Position numbers and translations under genes: made by a program. The notes beneath the pieces are model-generated. The model made no database searches. It was not told the DNA's origin and saw nothing but the letters and a program-made list of their open reading frames with translations. This document shows, in pieces, positions 5,052-6,598 of a stretch of DNA of 6,598 nucleotides. Position 1 is the first letter of the stretch. Each line of letters begins with the position of its first letter. The DNA comes from an uncultured Ruminococcus sp. Lineage in GTDB: Bacteria > Bacillota > Clostridia > Oscillospirales > Ruminococcaceae. The stretch is taken from assembly GCA_947174965.1 (NCBI GenBank), contig CAMWKY010000121.1, positions 1 through 6,598 of the forward strand, written 5' to 3'.

Positions 5052-5713
5052 TTCTGCACCTCCTCATAAAACAGACTTTCTTTCAGGTCGCATATTACGC
5101 CGATTCGCTGACTTGATGCACCGAGTAAATCTTTTTTGCAGGTGTAAATTGTAAGTCTGGTATCGTCTTTCGGAGTGATGTATTTTCTGTCTGAACCTGA
5201 AAACTCAATCAAACTGCGGACACTATATGTAAACTGTCCGTAATTTGTATTGATTGTAACAGCATCACCCTCTTTAAGCTTGTCAAGGTCTGCGAAGTAT
5301 GTATCAACATGAGCCGATATGACTGCATTTCCTTTTGTTCCGACAATTGCAGAGCTTGACGACTGACAAGCACCATGCTCCAGAAGTTCAGCATTGCTTC
5401 CCCAGTAAACAGGAATATCGATGCCCATTGCATCACACGAAAGAACGGCATACATCTCTGCAAATGCAGGACGTATAACGTCACCTTCAGAGGAAGTTTT
5501 TCCGCTGTAATCCCTGATGATGTCATTGTCACGTATAACAAGTCCGCTGTTGTTGTCTGTCGGATTAGATTTCAGGCTGTCCATAAATGCAATATTGACA
5601 AACACTTTCAGCTTGTCCGCAGGCTTAATCATAGCAACAGCAAGAATACCAATACAGACAGATGCAAGCAAAAAAGGAGTTGCAAGATGCAGTATAAGAC
5701 TTTTTTTATTCAT
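5048..5713 (-). CDS. Sortase (cysteine transpeptidase), class uncertain
   Basis: 221 residues from the ATG at 5713. An ATG at 5719 is also in frame, but GGAG at seven bases favours 5713. An N-terminal hydrophobic anchor (about 6-29) is followed by the sortase beta-barrel. The catalytic residues are visible: His at about 135 in A-V-I-S-A-H-V-D-T-Y-F, Cys at about 192 in the TLxTC-type motif L-T-I-Y-T-C, and Arg at about 203 in S-S-Q-R-I-G-V. The spacings (57 and 11) fit the family. H-x-D-T-x-F followed by L-D-K-L-K-x-G-D is like class C/D enzymes, but A-H-V replaces the usual G-H-R, so class is left open. It joins a sorting-signal protein to the cell wall or to another protein outside the membrane. 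It overlaps the upstream secreted gene by 8 bases, making that protein the natural candidate substrate. Confidence 0.9.
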   Translation of the reverse strand: MNKKSLILHLATPFLLASVCIGILAVAMIKPADKLKVFVNIAFMDSLKSNPTDNNSGLVIRDNDIIRDYSGKTSSEGDVIRPAFAEMYAVLSCDAMGIDIPVYWGSNAELLEHGACQSSSSAIVGTKGNAVISAHVDTYFADLDKLKEGDAVTINTNYGQFTYSVRSLIEFSGSDRKYITPKDDTRLTIYTCKKDLLGASSQRIGVICDLKESLFYEEVQK

Positions 5714-6527
5714 TCTCATTCTCCGCTTTCAGACAATTTTTCACCAGCATGAAAAGTCCGGCAATACCAGTCATAATAAACGCACCGGCAACAGCAAAAA
5801 TTCCTCTACGGTCGTAACCAGTATTTTCGACATTCTCCCTTACAGACGCAACAGCAACAATTTCTCCGTTGTCGTTTTTCATGGAGTAAGAAAGATTGTC
5901 ATTTGATATTTCATCTACAGATACATTCAGACCCATGCTTTCACCTACGTCCGCAAGACTGTCAACAACAGTCAGTTTATCTTCCATAGGAAGTTGTTTA
6001 AGCATACTCTTGTATTCTTCGGGTGATAAGTTGCTGATTATAACTGCCTGCTGTTCTTCTGTAAAAGTGCTTAAATACGTCATTTTTTCTTCATATGAGA
6101 GAGCGATAAATTGTTCTTTGCTAATACGGGTAATTGTTGAGCCGTCGGGCATAGTGAGAGTGATTGAGCCGTCTGAAACAGGAGTATCAGTTACTGTTGT
6201 CGGTGTATCGGGATTTTCAGGAACTGTTACAGCTGATGTTGTATCAATCGGCACTTGTGCATCAGGATTATACGGTACAGTCGGAGCAACCATGTTTTTT
6301 GTAGCATACATCTCTGCAATCATCTGGTCGATAACTTCAGGTGTATATTTTTCAGGATTGGTATAATATTCATTCCAGAAATATTGAACCATTTCTTCGG
6401 ACATACCGCAGGCTCTTGCTGCTGCTTCTGCCTCCTCAGGAGTTGCGCCATAAGATGTCATAGGAACAGCACAAAGACTGATAATAATTGCCGTGCCTGC
6501 AAATATTTTTGTTAAATGTTTTTTCAT
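5706..6527 (-). CDS. Secreted, C-terminally membrane-anchored surface protein; candidate substrate of the adjacent sortase
   Basis: 273 residues. A clear signal peptide (MKKHLTKIFA plus a hydrophobic core, cleavage near 27-28) leads into a helical, Glu/Ala-rich segment (29-80), a Pro/Thr-rich linker (about 82-118), then a mixed domain (119-232). In the latter, S-K-E-Q-F-I-A-L-S-Y-E-E-K and F-T-E-E-Q-Q-A-V-I-I-S-N-L-S-P-E-E-Y look like two short related helical repeats. The end has V-E-N-T-G (233-237), then D-R-R, a hydrophobic helix (about 242-262) and a short tail K-N-C-L-K-A-E-N-E-N-E. That order resembles an LPxTG-type sorting signal with changed first residues, but the acidic tail and the Arg pair before the helix are unusual, so a plain membrane anchor is also possible. 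It starts after GGAGG and heads the sortase operon. Function beyond surface display is unknown. Confidence 0.85.
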   Translation of the reverse strand: MKKHLTKIFAGTAIIISLCAVPMTSYGATPEEAEAAARACGMSEEMVQYFWNEYYTNPEKYTPEVIDQMIAEMYATKNMVAPTVPYNPDAQVPIDTTSAVTVPENPDTPTTVTDTPVSDGSITLTMPDGSTITRISKEQFIALSYEEKMTYLSTFTEEQQAVIISNLSPEEYKSMLKQLPMEDKLTVVDSLADVGESMGLNVSVDEISNDNLSYSMKNDNGEIVAVASVRENVENTGYDRRGIFAVAGAFIMTGIAGLFMLVKNCLKAENENE

Positions 6528-6533
6528 AAAAAT

Positions 6534-6539
6534 TCCTCC
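6534..6539 (-). promoter_or_regulatory. Ribosome binding site of the secreted anchor protein
   Basis: GGAGGA on the minus strand, six bases before the ATG at 6525-6527. It supports that start and the expression of the operon's first gene. Confidence 0.85.
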
Positions 6540-6566
6540 AGATGTCGATAATTTTGTACATATAAT

Positions 6567-6595
6567 ATTATAGCTTCTTTTATGTGATATGTCAA
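6567..6595 (-). promoter_or_regulatory. Sigma-A-type promoter of the sortase operon
   Basis: On the minus strand TTGACA (6590-6595) and TATAAT (6567-6572) are perfect consensus boxes with the ideal 17-base spacer. The transcript would start near 6560, about 33 bases before the first ATG. No operator-like repeat was noticed beside it, which suggests strong housekeeping expression. Confidence 0.88.
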
Positions 6596-6598
6596 GAA

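Noticed and set aside
4548..5154. Plus-strand open frames opposite the sortase and membrane-protein genes
   Set aside because: They are shadows of well-supported minus-strand genes, without ribosome sites or domains.
1..6598. tRNA, rRNA, CRISPR array, insertion sequence or attachment site
   Set aside because: No regularly spaced repeats, transposase motifs, terminal inverted repeats or tRNA-like cloverleaf were found on reading both strands.

Overview
The window looks like a low-GC Gram-positive chromosome, most likely a gut or rumen Clostridia member of the Ruminococcus type. This is inferred from AT-rich sequence, strong GGAGG ribosome sites, consensus sigma-A promoters, a sortase, a Thr-rich lipoprotein and a secreted protein of a kind common in those bacteria. 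I could not run any search, so genus is a guess. All intact genes lie on the minus strand, so the order of expression runs from high to low coordinates.

Region 1 (6598 to about 4100) is a three-gene surface operon. A consensus promoter (6567-6595) drives a secreted protein with a C-terminal membrane anchor and a possible VENTG sorting motif, then a sortase with His/Cys/Arg catalytic residues, then a four-helix membrane protein of unknown function. The reading frames overlap by 8 and 4 bases, and a hairpin terminator (4101-4143) closes the unit.

Region 2 (about 4100 to 3820) is intergenic. It carries the decayed C-terminal end of a GHKL-type sensor histidine kinase on the plus strand. It also carries a second strong minus-strand promoter (3861-3890), flanked by two exact 10-base copies of TTTACTAAAA that may be operators.

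Region 3 (3819 to 1) is the most interesting. A 569-residue secreted surface protein is tightly coupled to a 39-residue peptide gene (1989-2108). A weak hairpin terminator follows, then a Thr-rich lipoprotein, an HPr-kinase-like ATP-binding protein, a PqqD-like peptide-binding protein, a soluble S24/S26-type Ser/His peptidase homologue and the first 44 codons of a probable ABC exporter that runs off the window. Kinase, PqqD-like protein, peptidase and exporter are the usual parts of a ribosomally made, post-translationally modified peptide (RiPP) system. The 39-residue peptide has the marks of a lasso-type precursor: a YxxPxM leader motif, Thr at -2, Gly at +1 and Glu at core position 9. No cyclase is visible, so the chemistry is open: a lasso system whose cyclase lies beyond base 1, or a variant kinase/peptidase RiPP pathway tied to a surface protein.
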